Shown in pieces: positions 23,217 through 36,224 of a DNA stretch of 64,000 nucleotides (position 1 is the stretch's first letter; each line of letters starts with the position of its first letter). Source of the DNA: Lutjanus erythropterus (lineage: Eukaryota > Chordata > Actinopteri > Lutjaniformes > Lutjanidae). Location of the stretch: positions 3,608,837 through 3,672,836 of the forward strand of contig CM034600.1 of NCBI GenBank assembly GCA_020091685.1, in the 5' to 3' direction. The notes under the pieces were generated by a model. It was not told the origin of the DNA. It worked only from the letters and a program-made list of their open reading frames with translations, and did not search any database. The position numbers and the translations under genes are program-made.

Positions 23217-24019
23217 GTTTTGCTTATGTCTCCGTCCAAATCTTTTATTGTCTTGAGTCAACTCTGCTCAACTGCTAATTGGCACGCTTCTTTAGTGCCA
23301 AGGTCATATTTGTTCAAATGCAAAGCAGTGAGATACTTTGTGTCTGAGGGGCAGGGGCAAAAGCTGTGTGTGGTGGGGCACCAGTGCATCAAAAGTCATA
23401 ACGCACTTAATCACATTTTATCCACTGGAAGGGCACCTCAGAGGGTACTTTATCCAGTTTTATCAGCCTTAGGGGTGACCAAGAAGGCACTTGTGTAGTT
23501 TCTTTCGAACATGGGCTCAACAAATGGGGCAACTGCTCCATCTGCCTCCCCTTCTGAGTCCACCAGTGCAATTTATGCCATTTTATACTGCTATTCTCTA
23601 CATTTGAGAGGCTAATAGTGTGTCTTTACACTAGACTTATTTGACAGCTATAGTTACTGGCTACTTTGCAGGTTGTATTCATACAAAAGATTTGATCAGC
23701 TTCTAGAAAATCATGCATTGTTCAGTGATTATAAAAAAAACTTATTTCATTACTTTTTAAATAATCTTTATTATCTTTTTGATTATAAAGGGAAACACAG
23801 TGACATTGCTCTCTACAGAAAGAGAACAATACATACAATCATCCCATCCCACCCTTCTTTACATGACAGAACAAAATTTCCACAAAGAAAAAAAAATCCG
23901 AAATAAGAAAAGCAATATAGAATCCCCCCCAAAAAAGACAAATGAAAGTGATAAATAACACCACAGGTGTGTAATGTAAGTGAGGACAACGAAGAAGAAG
24001 GGAAGAAAAGTGAAATTCT
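23217..24019. other. Intergenic sequence after cox4i2
   Basis: Apart from the inverted minisatellite fragment at 23383-23480 I see nothing to annotate. Confidence 0.5.
23383..23480 (-). repeat. Isolated inverted fragment of the 42-bp minisatellite
   Basis: The stretch contains ttatccactggaagggcac and related words. It is the reverse complement of the unit found at 1-275 and 835-1165, about two copies long. Confidence 0.6.
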
Positions 24020-24440
24020 TAAGGACATTTTAACGCAAAGTCAAAAATACCCATTCTTCCTCTTACTTGTTGTTCTATTCATCCAGCTAGATTTCCAGTT
24101 TTCACAGTGGGAAGTGGGCCTCCCCAGGGGGGCTCCAAACAGTTCGAGTGGAGGTTCAGTGAAAGGAAGTGAAAAAATATTACATTAGTTCTTACATTAA
24201 TTATCAAAAGGTGATCCCACAGAACAGCCTAGATGTGTGCGGTTGGTTAAAGAGATACTTCAGAAATACAGTATGGGGGAATTTGACTGTTTTTCAACTT
24301 TCCTAGAGACAAAAACTCAACAGCTACGTCCTTTTTTTTTTCATGAACCAGTCACTCAAGATAATCCACAAACCCTGTTGTGAGCAGTTTCACGTAGTAA
24401 CTACTTTCTTTCTACTGAGCTACACTTGCAGGCGTAGATA
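24020..24440. repeat. Repeat C, copy 3 (degenerate)
   Basis: It resembles 8799-9125: aaaatacccattcttcctct, ttgttctattcatccagcta, then aaccctgttgtgagcagttt and gtagtaactactttctttct. Confidence 0.6.
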
Positions 24441-24880
24441 CGTTTTTCGAACTACCTCTAGCATACACTGAGGTGTTATTCCTGTCGAAATTGTGAACTT
24501 GTTCATTGCATTCTGTAAATAAAGTTTAAAAAAAACCTACAGTACAGAGCTGCTGTCAAATAGTAAATAGTAGACAATAAATAATATGATTATTGGGGTG
24601 TAGAATTAAACTAACCAAATGGATAAAATAAGTAGTGTTTATCTGCATTTCCTCTGCGCATTAGTTGTAATGACTGACCTTTCTTCACATGTGCAACTCT
24701 CATTTCCTCACATTGAGTTATTTTGGGCATGAAATTAACTTTCATCTGGCTGATTTCTTCTTCTGGAAAAACCATGAATATTTAACAAAGTGTCTTAATG
24801 TGCGACTCTTCATGCATGCGTGCTTTAACACACCCACCCACCATCCAAGACACAGACTCAGTTCATCTTTCAACATGGGC

Positions 24881-24886
24881 TTTATT
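24881..24886 (-). terminator. Candidate minus-strand poly(A) signal, owner unknown
   Basis: On the minus strand ccTAATAAAgcc is followed within 60 nt by the GT-rich stretch tggtgggtgggtgtgtt. The sequence before it (to about 25130) is not recognised as a repeat. It could be a distal bcl2l1 site or the end of a non-coding transcript. Confidence 0.35.
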
Positions 24887-25827
24887 AGGTTCAATGTAAT
24901 TTTAAATTGTACAATGGCATTCTAAGACACAAACAGACCATTGGACATGGTTGCGATCTTTAACTTTTGTCTTCTTCATGACCAGCTAGAATGCATCAGA
25001 GACCTAACTTTTTGAAAATATCCTCTCACTTTGCATCTTCCTGTCTAGTGGCAGTCCAATAATCCTAAAAGAAAAACAAAAAATCCAAAAAAACACAACG
25101 AATGACAATTCACATCAATGTTAAGATGGAGTTTAAGGCCATTTGAAGGGGCACAATTATGCTTTTTACACCAAATATAAATAATGTTTAAAAGCCATCA
25201 GTTCTGCTTTTTCTTAAATATGTCACTAAGCTAACATACTATTCTAATCAGTTTAAATAACTAGCATATATATAGGATCGTGCCAATGCTGTCACACTTC
25301 CTTCATTTGTGCCTCCTTCACGAACATTTTCGCCACACGGAAATTCACACGCATGCACACACACGCACATACACACTCACACACTCACATATGTGTAGGA
25401 GGGGAACTTGTTTCAGTGAGGGCCAGGACAGCAGAGAAAAGCCTGCGAGCAGCTTCTTGGGGCAGACACTAGAAAAATATATATATACTGTACTGGAATG
25501 TATGAGAGAGAGCAGACCTTGGCTAATAAGATGCTCAGGACACAAGCATTTAGAGGAGGATACTCATCAATAGTCTGTTTTTACATGTTTGTTTCAAGGG
25601 CAACTATTGGGACTTTTGAAAGGGAAAGCGAGGAGAATCTGTGTGTGAAGAGAGATGAGTCCTGCTTTGCTGGACGCTCGCACTGACAATGCATTGATGG
25701 ATGTTTTTTTTTTTTTTTTTTTTTCAACTTTTTGAGTTGCACATGGCTGAATCTAGTGCCGATGTCTTTGATAAGAAAATGGCGCCTATCTGTTCTGCAC
25801 AAAAGCTGCATTGTGCTTCATTGAGCT

Positions 25828-27310
25828 GCTATTCACAGCATTCACACGGTGGACATTTTCATGTGACGTCACACTGAGGGTGGGAAGCTCCAGTGTTGTA
25901 CTGCTGTGTTTAAGTCATAAGGAACAGTAGGAAATGTGACAAATGGGTTTCATTTGATTGCTTCCAAATTGATCAGCAACTTAAAAGACGGTGGTCAGTG
26001 GAAATCTGGAGGGAAATCTGGAGGGAAATCAGGCCATATTTCAAGGTGAAACAGCATAATTTACAATCCATTGTGGCAAATATCTTTTGACGAGGGCCAG
26101 CGGTGCCCGGCCTCCTTTGACAGGAGCCACAGACTGATGGCAACATTAAGGTAGAGCCCTATAGTTTCTGTGATAACATAATCATGGCTGGAATTGCAGA
26201 ATTGAGGATTTAAAAAGCCATTTCACAGACCTCATAGGATCCTACAATAAGTCAGTGCCAAAAGCTGTCTTTGGAAATATTCAAAATACATTCCCTTAAT
26301 ATAAAATTCCCCGATGCTTAGGCCCGGTGGAGGGTTAGGGTCAGTTAGGCCCAGTGGGACACCAGGCTTTCAATAAACTAAGGGAAACCCTGATGTTAGC
26401 ATTCAGACAGTGAGAGACAGTTAACGTTAGCATACACTGTAAGGTTGATTACATCCAGTTTGTTTTCCTTCCAGGCTTAGAATTGAAAATTAGTGCAGCA
26501 GTCAAAATAGCAAGGTGGAGCCAAAGACTATTTATTAATTAACCCCCTCTTCACCAGACTCAGGAGAGCTCTGCAGGCTGCAGGAGCTCTGCAGGAGTGC
26601 AGGACACACACGATATTGGAAAGTGACAATAACAAGCGAGTCCTCGTCTGTAAGCTGATCAGCTGTTTATAACTGTCAGTTGTCTGTCATTGTAAAGTTA
26701 CGCCCGTTATCCTGAAAACAAGAGCCAACTGCTCTGAAAATACACTCACTGCCTGCCAAACTCCATTAACGTTTTGCTCAATTTAACCGTTAAAAAAGCT
26801 ACAACTTCTACAAGATTTTTAATGATTTCTTACAGCTCATTCACAGATACTTCCTCATTCAGTGAACATTCGGCATTCATTTAAACTGTAATAAACATGA
26901 AACGAGCAAACGATAATAGTTTGTCTGGCGCGGAATAGAAATTTCAAAGGGGGGCACCGCAGCTGCAGGGCTGATGTCAGGGCAGGGTATTCCAACTTAA
27001 CATGTTTCCTTGATCTCTAATGACACTTAGCTTGGAAGTGGCTGTATGTGTTAGCTACATTAGCTAATGGGTTATCATGTGTGTTGTTATAGCTTAAAAT
27101 ATGGTCAGATGTCCCTCCAGATTCTCACTATCCATTGTCTTTCAGTTGCTGATCAATCTGGAAGTGATGAAAAGATCATTTGTCAGAGTCTCTTTGTTTA
27201 TATGCCTCATAACTTGAAACACAGAAGTACAACATTTGAGCTTTTCAGCCTGAGTGTGACATTAGAGAAGAATGGTCCCCGTGTGAATACAGTGAATAAC
27301 ACACATGAAT
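25828..27310. mobile_element. Foldback element, about 220-bp inverted arms, 1.5 kb
   Basis: The left arm (about 25828-26035) holds ttcacacggtggac, gacgtcacactgagggtg, attgatcagcaact and gaaatctggaggg. The right arm (about 27110-27310) holds ccctccagattctca, agttgctgatcaat, gcctgagtgtgac and ccgtgtgaat, the reverse complement in the right order. The interior includes repeat B (26490-26900). No ORF in the interior resembles a transposase. Confidence 0.85.
26490..26900 (+). repeat. Dispersed repeat B, copy 3
   Basis: It shares gctctgcaggagtgcagga, gctgatcagctgtttataac and ttgctcaatttaaccgtta with the copy at 18350. It lies between the arms of a foldback element. Confidence 0.75.
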
Positions 27311-27399
27311 AGAACTCAGGACATGTTGTTCACTGGAGACAGTATTTGGAATAAAATCAACAGGGGAACAGGGAGGAGTACACCCCACCTTCCCTCCTT

Positions 27400-27900
27400 T
27401 CCCAGTAAATTAACTGAGCTGCCAGTTGTTGGTGCATGAAACGGCAGGCGACAAACACTCCAGCTTTAAATTAAAGATGGGAAGATGTTTCGAAACAAAG
27501 ACAGGGTCTTCCTCTCCCCGTCTCTCGTGGACCACGCCTGACTGGCAGGTGTGTACGTTACAGACGTGCGTGCGCGCCGAGGTGTGTTTGTGCGAGGCAG
27601 CAGGTGGGCCAGCTGTGACTGACACACGTGACTAGGTGCAGTGACAGCCGGGGGAGCGCAGAGGAAGAGGTGGAGCTGGATGGCGAGGGAAAGAGGAGGA
27701 GAGACGGATGGAGGTTTGACAGATCTGTGGTGTCTGGGGAGGACGGAGGAGGAGACTGTGAAAGCGACGCATGGCCAACTTGGAGTGAGCGTGTGCAAGA
27801 TGGGATGTGAAGGTTCGGGTGTCTAGTTTTACGGTCCTACAGCTGCTGACAGCTGCTGATTCGCTTTAAGACGGTAAACAGACACATCGTGACACGTTTC
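27400..27900. other. GC- and CpG-richer island between the two genes
   Basis: The stretch is clearly richer in CG dinucleotides (gacgtgcgtgcgcgccgag) than its neighbours and purine-rich at 27640-27760. It could be a promoter or regulatory island, or a GC-rich repeat remnant. No coding exon with family similarity was found on either strand. Confidence 0.35.
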
Positions 27901-28579
27901 TAATCAAATCTAACTCAAAGAACGTCTGATGCAGAACTGCATTGACAGCTGCTTCGTCAGTTTGCTACATAAATCTTCAAAAGGCTATGATGTTCACTGT
28001 GGTGAGAACATGAAGCAGAACTGTGTCATTGATAAATGGAAGGTTTGATTTGAGCTTCAAAAATAAGAAATGATTATTAAATTAGCACACAGAGGAATAA
28101 CAGGAAAAATAGTCTGTTTGAGCATTGCAGCACATGATTAAGATTTTATTGCAAAATTATCATGAAAATGACTTTAACATTTCATTTTAACCCCCTCTAT
28201 TAAGTAGTATGACCAATTTTTTGCTGCAACTTAAAGTTACTTTCATTGTCAACTGTTTTTTGTTTGGTTACTCAATTGCTTAGTTGATGAAATGTCAAAA
28301 AATTATATCTAAAACACGCATTTGACAAGCTGGAACCGGCATATTTTTGAGGTATTAATTGATTAAAATTGTTGCCCTGACTAATTGATCAGTTGACTAA
28401 TGACTGCAACTGTATAACCAATAAGTTAACAGTTTATAACACAATGCAATGTTAACTGATAAGAGGATATTATTTTTTACAAATGTATTGTTTCAACAAC
28501 TATAACTTAGCATCTATAACTGGAGTATGAACAGATAATTAATGAATAACAATATAACATTATTATTAGAGGTGGATCA

Positions 28580-29740
28580 ATAATGGTTCCGGTAAAAAGA
28601 GTTGTTACACACTTTGTTCACCAGAGTGCTCTGACAAGTAGAGTTTACAGTGTAAGTTGTTTGTGTTATTTGCATGTTAAGAAAGTAGTTATAGGCCCAG
28701 TATGAATGTCTAATAAAAGTCTAATATCACACTGTAAGGATTTGTTCATGTGAGTAATCATACATCACTCATTAACTGTTAATACACCAGTTATGGATGC
28801 TTCATAGGAGAAGTTATAATTGTTTGCAAATACAATAATAAACGCTAACAAATGTTGGTAAACGTTTCTATGAAGGTTATGACTCTGATACATTATAAGC
28901 ACATTTGTATAACATTAAAATACATTTATAAGACTTTATAATACTCTATAAATGATTATAATCATGCATGACAACTTATAACAAATATTTATAGAGTATT
29001 ATAAGCAGTGGACATAATGTCTTCTAATGCATAATAAACCTCAATTACATGCTATATGTAACATTATAAACTATAAGTAAAGTGACAGCACTGCATGAGG
29101 TTATTAGCAGTTGTATGATGTTCATAATTCCATTTCAGGGACTTATCTATAATCTGTTACGATACTTAAGTAATGGTAGTTATAATGTGCTGTGTGACCC
29201 AGGACTGACATTCTTTCAAACACTGTTGTCCTTTTGGCATGGAGTTATAAAGCAATATGAATGCTCAACTTGAACCATTATATCCACTACTTATAATACT
29301 TAATAAACCTTGTTATGCATGATCATAAACATTTATAAAGAGTTTTACAAAGCCTGCTGATTCCTGCATTATAATGTTTTATTAATGCACTTATAATGCA
29401 TTATAGACATGACTTAGAACAAGGTTTATTTAGTAGTGGAAATTATGTATTCTAAGTTCAGCTTATAGCTTCATGCCAAAGTGACAACGTTTGAAAAGAA
29501 AAACATGAGTCTTGGGTTACACAACAGTCTAAATACCTAATGTTTTATAAAGCCTTATAAATGCAATATAATGTCTTATGAATGTGCATTATAGACACTT
29601 TCATTAAAAGTGTTACCAAAATGTCCTTACACCTGCGCCCAACTGTTACAGTGTGTTATAAAGCATTTATTAAATGTTTATATACTACTTATAAATACTA
29701 AATAGGGGGGTTAAAACAAAGTGTTACCAAAATGAAAACG
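28580..29740. repeat. AT-rich dispersed repeat of ttataagca and cattataa words
   Basis: Degenerate words such as cttataatgcattata and ttataagcacattt recur through the segment, and aaagtgttaccaaaatg occurs twice near its right end (29608, 29719). It resembles the element at 9131-10454 in word content and may be a relative. Confidence 0.6.
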
Positions 29741-30119
29741 TAACATCCACATATCCGACCCTGGAGCCAGTTACGACTGTTTGTCATGCTGAGTGTTGCT
29801 GTGACCAGTGCTGCTCTATCTGTTATACGTGTTGCTACGGTATTTGCTGCATTCTTCAGCTACTGTGTGGTAAACATGGACGGTGTGAGCCATGGCGCCC
29901 TGCTCGTATGAACTGCAGTTACACTGATTCTGAGAACTTGCCACACACAGTGGTCTGGCACTCAGCAGGCTGACTAAACACAAACAGGATAAAACCAAGG
30001 CCAAGTATGACCATGGAGCACAGATGAGCAGGAGCAGTGGGGTTTTAATGGTTCACAAATCCAAAAATCCAAAACGCACCAACAAACACAAACAGGCAGG
30101 GGAGTTATTTTCCCATTAG

Positions 30120-30885
30120 GTTTTTTTAGTTTAAGACTCCCAGGTTTTATTAACTAAAATCTGTTTACCATTCAAACAAAAGCATGAAGGACCAGGCAGG
30201 ACAGAACAATCAGTGAATGGAGTCATGGATTATGTGTTGGTGATCAGGATGGCTGGCAGGAAATGGGAACTACAGACGCTGCTCAGGGGCAGGTGCTACA
30301 TCCTCCCCTGCTTTCACTCTCCATATGGCACATAAAAAGCTATTGTAGAGCTGTCTGTGGGGACCAGCAACAAAACAAGCTTCAAGACGAGACATGTAGA
30401 GCAGCCCAGGCCCCACGACACACTGTCTCTATCATCAGATAAGTTTGGGTTAACTGTGATCAGTTTTCTTTTGAAAATGGGAAACCAAAATTTGTTAAAA
30501 CTAATACAAACAAACACGGAGAAAGAAAAATAATACAGGAACCAGTGGAAAAAGGAAACAATTGGTTCAGTGAATGAGTGAATAACATGTCTGTCTCTGT
30601 ATAACCACAGATTTCTCATCAGGGTGGAAGAAGGTGAACAAATGAATACAAGTGCCTCTTCCTCTTCTTTGTCTTTTTTTCTCAAAGTTCAACAACATAT
30701 GAGGATTCTTAGTCCACTGTGGGATGTGTGAGGGGGGAGAAACAGAAAGTAAACATCATCAGCAGTTCTGACGAGACAAACGGGACCTTCACTTTGACTT
30801 CCGTGGTGTGTAGGTTGAGGGGAGTGAAGGAGGCAGGTAGGGGGGGGGGGGGGTGGTGTTAGGTGGGTTGTCGCGTTGTCTCCCT
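30120..30885 (-). other. bcl2l1: Probable 3' UTR of bcl2l1
   Basis: The stretch between the bcl2l1 stop and the probable poly(A) signal has no significant minus-strand ORF. It includes a run of 14 consecutive G on the plus strand (30840-30853, so C in the mRNA) just after the stop codon. The right end is fixed by the stop; the left end is inferred from the poly(A) signal. Confidence 0.6.
30146..30151 (-). terminator. bcl2l1: Probable bcl2l1 polyadenylation signal AATAAA
   Basis: On the minus strand AATAAA lies about 735 nt after the stop. Some 50 nt further on is a GT-rich stretch (ctgtttgtgtttgttggtg), the usual downstream element. A more distal site at 24881 is a possible alternative. Confidence 0.6.
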
Positions 30886-31029
30886 TCACAGGCGTTTCTG
30901 GGCGATGAGTGAGCCCACCACCACCCCGGTCACCAGGGTCATCCCCGCCAGCAGCCACTTCTTGAAGCTCTCCTGAGACCGCCTGCTCTCCGCCGCCGCG
31001 TCCTGTCCGAAGATTTCAGCAAAGTGCTC
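30886..31029 (-). CDS. bcl2l1: Bcl-xL (BCL2-like 1), last coding exon only
   Basis: Bcl-xL is an anti-apoptotic BCL2-family protein that is tail-anchored in the outer mitochondrial membrane and binds pro-apoptotic BH3 proteins. The exon opens after ctgtcttccag with a long pyrimidine tract, in phase 0, and encodes 47 residues plus TGA. It begins EHFAEIFGQDAAAESRRSQE, matching the end of BH2 and the following linker of vertebrate Bcl-xL (mammals have FVELYGNNAAAESRKGQE). A hydrophobic tail anchor from W27 to A43 is flanked by FKK and QKR. The human gene has its junction at the same place, just after the Trp of BH2. The first, larger coding exon (BH4, BH3, BH1) is not found in the window and should lie beyond 64000. 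Bcl-2 itself is less likely because its tail differs. Confidence 0.92.
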   Translation of the reverse strand, partial: EHFAEIFGQDAAAESRRSQESFKKWLLAGMTLVTGVVVGSLIAQKRL

Positions 31030-33599
31030 CTGGAAGACAGAGAAAAAGGGAGAGGAAAGGGTTAGGGCTGATCGGATTTGGCTGGATGCTCCATTCCAGT
31101 TCAGCACAACACTAAACTCCTATATGTGCCTACATGACACCATTTACAATTAAAATCTGATCTGTATCCGGATACATTATCCACATGAGGAAAGGCTTCC
31201 ATCTTGAGTGGATTATGAACAAACATCAGCGTAGAGTTTTTCCTGCATACCTCACTGATGTATAACATTAGACAGTAGCTTACAAGCATAATTACATTTG
31301 CTTTAATCATGCTGTGTGCTTATTTGTCACTGACAGTGATAAAAGACTCCTTTGATATTGAAATCTGGCACAGAATGACCAGCCATTTTTCAGTACTCGG
31401 CAAGATCGAAACCATAAAAATGTTGTTTTGGTACCCTACTCCTGCCCTGCTCCTGCCCTGCTCCTGCCCTGCTCCACCCTGCGGTGGGGCGGCTGAAGTG
31501 GCTGCCAGCACATCACCTGCGCTCTGTTTTCATCCCTCTTCCTGCTCCAATCACAGTCCGAGTTTTAGGTTTGTGCTGATGTTTAGACTCGATTTGTTAA
31601 TCTGCCATGTCATGCTGTTGCACTGCTCTGTGTACGATGATGCAGCTAAAAAAAAACAACAACTGGAAGTTGTTTACCAACTCCTTGTTTCACATTCTTT
31701 CACCAGCGCATGTTGCCATGGAGATTTTTTTCAATAAGTGCGCCAGGTAAAATAAAACTATCACTGTCCTGTCAATAAAGGCTAAAATGGCCCCCCAAAA
31801 AAGGAATATAAAGAAAATAGATAAAACAGTGAGACAGTTTCATATACAATTATAGTGATTATGATTTCTATCCCCTCACTGAAATGTTATCCCTCTGCAT
31901 TTTTGTAACTTCAGTCTGTTTTATCCTGTTACTGTAATGCACATGGACCGACAAAAAAAAAACAGTTGGGAATTACTATCCCGAATCCTGTCCTTTTTGT
32001 CCTCTAAATTAACCATTATAGTACAGTGACAGATAAAATGAACAACATATGAATTTGTAAAAATATTCTGATTTAATCACTTATGCTGGCTATAATTCCT
32101 GCCTTTAGTTATTTAAACCGGTCCTGTTTGGTTTTGTAGAATACATAAAAGTATTGCTGATGTTTTCACTTGTCTATTGCACTGATTAGACTATCAAAAA
32201 ATGGATTGTTCAGGTCATTTGACCTGTTTAAGCCAGATGACAGAGAGTGCTGTTGCAACCGTGGGAGGAATTTGTGATGCAAAAAATCCAAAAATAAAGT
32301 TTTTGCAAGCTCTTACGGCATAATGACAAGATCAGCTGCTAAAAAAGATGTTTGAAATGACTGTAACACACCTGTCACCTGTGCCAGGACAGGATGACAT
32401 CAGTTTTTCATATCATCCACAGAATCTGAAACTGAGCTTCATAATATTAATAATAGATGTTTCTAAATTATTTTATTTTAATCCTTCTGACATGACATGC
32501 CCACCCCCACACCCTGTCCTGAATTCCAGTCACCCTACAGAGGGGTTTCCAGCCGACTTTTCAGGGGGAAGCCCTAGAAAGGGTTAACACGACCGTATTT
32601 GCTGAAGACTATGTGAGATGTATTCAAATCTGAACAAAAACCACAGGCATTCCCTGAAACTCCCCTTCAAAGAAGAAAAAAGCCATGAGCAGGTTGAGAG
32701 AGTCAGGTAGATTCCCTTCTGCAAAGGTCTCTCGGCCTCTAACAGGCAAATTGCCGCTGAGCCACCCACAGCTGGGTGTCCATATGACTGGCACAGCCCA
32801 CACAGTCACATGTGGAAATTTCCATCCACCGCAGCAAATCACACAGGTAACATCACGACTGGCAAAAACCCCCAAAAGCTACCTGCATGGATGCTGTGCA
32901 CAGTAACAACAAGATCTCACTGATTCAAGGAAAAAAATCATTAAATTCAGCGTGAGGGTGGCTTTAAAAATGTTCCACCTCCCCTCCCTTCTCCGGCATC
33001 CTGTCAGTTCTGCAGCAGATCCCTGCAGAACCGATGCTGACATTCTTTCCCACCGTTGTCCTCAGATTGCCAAGCCTACATTGCCGCCCACTGAAATCAT
33101 TTCCTGGAAATGAGCTGCAGAGCGCTGCAGTTTTCATATCTGACCAAAAGGAGGCGCCAGTCAGAATCAAATCTCACACACAAAACAGAACAGCAGATCA
33201 GCTGAGGAGCTGGACATGGCCCACTGACTCACTGCTGATGATGCTCATGTTGTCCACACTACAAAACTCACTGTGCCGCACCTCAGTAAACATGAGCTGT
33301 GAGGCTGATGCTGCTGCTTAAGAGCAAATCATCTGAACAAATGTGAAAATGAGTAATTCAGATGTCTGATTCTTAGTCAGAGGTGGATTCAACAGATGGG
33401 ACAGAAGGTCTTTCATGGGTGGGGGCGGAATGGGGCTGTTACTGGAAACTCTGCTGAGAAAGGAGACAGGAAGAAGAGAGTGAAAGGACAGAGACGTTAT
33501 CAGTTAAAGAAAGAATGCAAAAGGGGAATGGGAGTGAGGGGGGCGTTGTTACTGGAAACAGAGACTAATTAAGTATCAGCAGCAGTGTTCGATGAGTTC

Positions 33600-33700
33600 A
33601 AGGACCTGGGACGTGTTCCAGAAAGCCAGAACCCTAACCCTGAACTGTGAGTTGACTAACACTGAGACGGGAAACTCCTGAGTTAACCACGTGCGTGGTG
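33600..33700. repeat. Transposon fragment with gtgttccagaaagc
   Basis: Gtgttccagaaagccagaac and cctgagttaacca recall the end of a common teleost element. A possible partner end lies near 35560-35690 (aactcagggtttacataaac). The link is weak. Confidence 0.35.
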
Positions 33701-34599
33701 ACTGGAAAAAAAAAAAGCCATCATCAATTCAGCTCTAATAAAATTCACCATGGCAACGGGTGAATAAAGGGCAGAACCTCCATTTTAATCCAGTGGAGCT
33801 CCACGTATTAATGCAGGATACTTTAAAAAAAACACACTGAAGCAGCAGCAAAAAGACAGAGCCTGAGATGGAGCGGAGGAAACAGTCAAAACTAAATTTT
33901 AATTTAGCATAGTCCACTAATTCATTATCTAGCAGACTTGGATTTCCTTAATGGATAATAAGGTGGTGAGGTCTGACTGAATATGATGCATTTGTCTTTT
34001 AAATCTATTTATTCAGCTGTAACCTGAAGATGAAATACAAATCTGTAGGCCTATTTCATCACATTGACATTTCAAATGTATATTTTAATAATAATAATGA
34101 TGAAGACGATTCAAAACATTTTACTTATGGACCTGTGATTGGAACCTCAACCAATAATAGTGATTGAGGCCACATCAGTCCACATGATGCAGGAACAAAT
34201 GAAACTCCATGACGAGAGTGTTCAATCTGTGACAAATATGAGGTTGTTACTCATTGATTCCGTGGCTGTGTATATAAAACTTCACACTGAATCATTTCTT
34301 TTTTACATTACAACAGTATTTTCCATTAAAAGTTTCAGTACAGGTTCTGACGACCTGACAGTTGTCTTGCAAAAATGAAGACTAATGCACATATTTTACT
34401 CTAAGCTGATGGTGAATCCACACTGTGCGATATTTGAAGGAGAGTGAAGAGATCCAGTCCTGGTTGATGAATATCCAACCAGGAGTTTGATCTTTCTCAT
34501 CTTGATCAATAAGGAAATGCAACAGCACCTCCAACAGTGTAAACTCACCATGACTCACCCATTGTTTTGTGGACTACCTTTTTGAAGGTGAGATGTTTT

Positions 34600-35290
34600 A
34601 ATGCCACTTCTTCCTTGCGATACCTATTCTGATACCTGAACTTGGTGTATCAGCTGATATTAAGTACTGCTCTGTTCGCAGTACATTATTATTGTATATT
34701 AGGGCTGTGTATTAGCCCTAATCTGATGATATGATATGTATCACGGGCTATGATTGGAAATGGTGTCACCATTTTATTTCCAATTTTAGGAAAACTGTCA
34801 TCATATAAAGAACACATCATCATATGCATAAAATCTGAGTTACAAAGTTTTCTTTTTTTAGCAATCTGAACAGTTAAGACGGGTGTAAACAAACAATGAA
34901 TGACTGCCACAAATCTTTGCATGTATTACAATATCACAATACCACAAAACATAATATTGCAATATCTACCAATATTTTGTACCTACAGTGAGCAAGTCAA
35001 TATTGTGAAAAAAAAACTGGCATATGTTACCCTGCTGAGAAGTAGCAATAAGTAGTAACAAATTGCGTGATATCTGATCAGTGCATTGACTCACATAACC
35101 GCTGATACCCGATCGAGCATTTTAGGCTGTATCAGAAGCATTTCCAACACTGTTACTGGCATCTGAAGAACCCTATTTTGAAGGGGCAAATTTGGCATTG
35201 TGGTCATATGGTCAAGTGAGCATATCTGGATGATACTGTGGAGCGTTGCTATGCTTCTACAATGATTAGATCTGACTGAGAACTCAAACA
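34600..35290. repeat. Nested repeat cluster with gatatcgata-type sequence
   Basis: Flanks (34618-34690 and 35040-35175) carry gatacct, tgatatc and gctgatacccgatcgagc words of one repeat. The centre, from about 34700 to 34985, has tagggctgtgtattagccc, gatatgatatgtatcac and aatattgcaatat of another. The arrangement suggests an insertion of the second into the first. Confidence 0.45.
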
Positions 35291-36224
35291 CACGCTGTGG
35301 TAGGAACTTGTCATTCCCAGGGTAGCCCCGCCCAGTTATATCATCACTCTGTGTTGAAGAAGACTAGTGACTGAGACCATAAACTCATATGGAAACTGTT
35401 TACTGGAGTAATAAATCAAGTGATATTTTACCACATGTACAGGACTTTGCAAACAGTGGAACTGCCCCCTGCTGGCCAAAAAGAATGCATGTTTTAGGCT
35501 TCACTTTTTAGACACTATTGCCTAAGCAGAGGGTGACACTGGAGTGTCCTGTGGGATTCCTGAAAAATGTTAGCCTCTAGTCCCCTGGTAGACCTGTAGG
35601 TTCAGGGACACCCACAAACTCTGAATTCTGCATGTGGAGTTTGCTCAACTCAGGGTTTACATAAACAAGCTTGAGAGATGCATAACAGAGGGATGTGGTG
35701 GCGTAGGAGTATCATTCCTGAGACATTCCAGGAGTTTGAAGTCATTCTGACTTCTGCTGGATAACACAACTATGGAGGAGTCTAGTTTCCTTTACGCCCT
35801 CAGTTTCTCTTGCTGTATGATGTGATGACATCATCACCATCATCAGTGAGCCACAGCAGTACAGACGACGGAGGGGGGATGGTGCTGAGCGGGGTTCTGA
35901 GGAAAGAAATTGTAGCTTTGTGGCTAATATTTCTAAGAACATGCAGAAATGTGCTAGTGGAAGATAAGGAAGGAAATGATGCGGTGATGACCTCATTTCT
36001 GTGATGTGTGCTAGAACCTAACCAGAAACTAACTGGTAATACAAGTAATGCATCACCACAGCAGTAACATACATATATATATATAATGGTATTAAGATGG
36101 TTGCAGTAACATGCATACGTCACATCTAGTTTTTTAAGTTTTATTTTGAGCCCTTTATTACCAATGTCTTAAAGGGTGATAACTCAGTTTTTTGTTATTG
36201 TCATCAAATACCGATATAGGCCAA

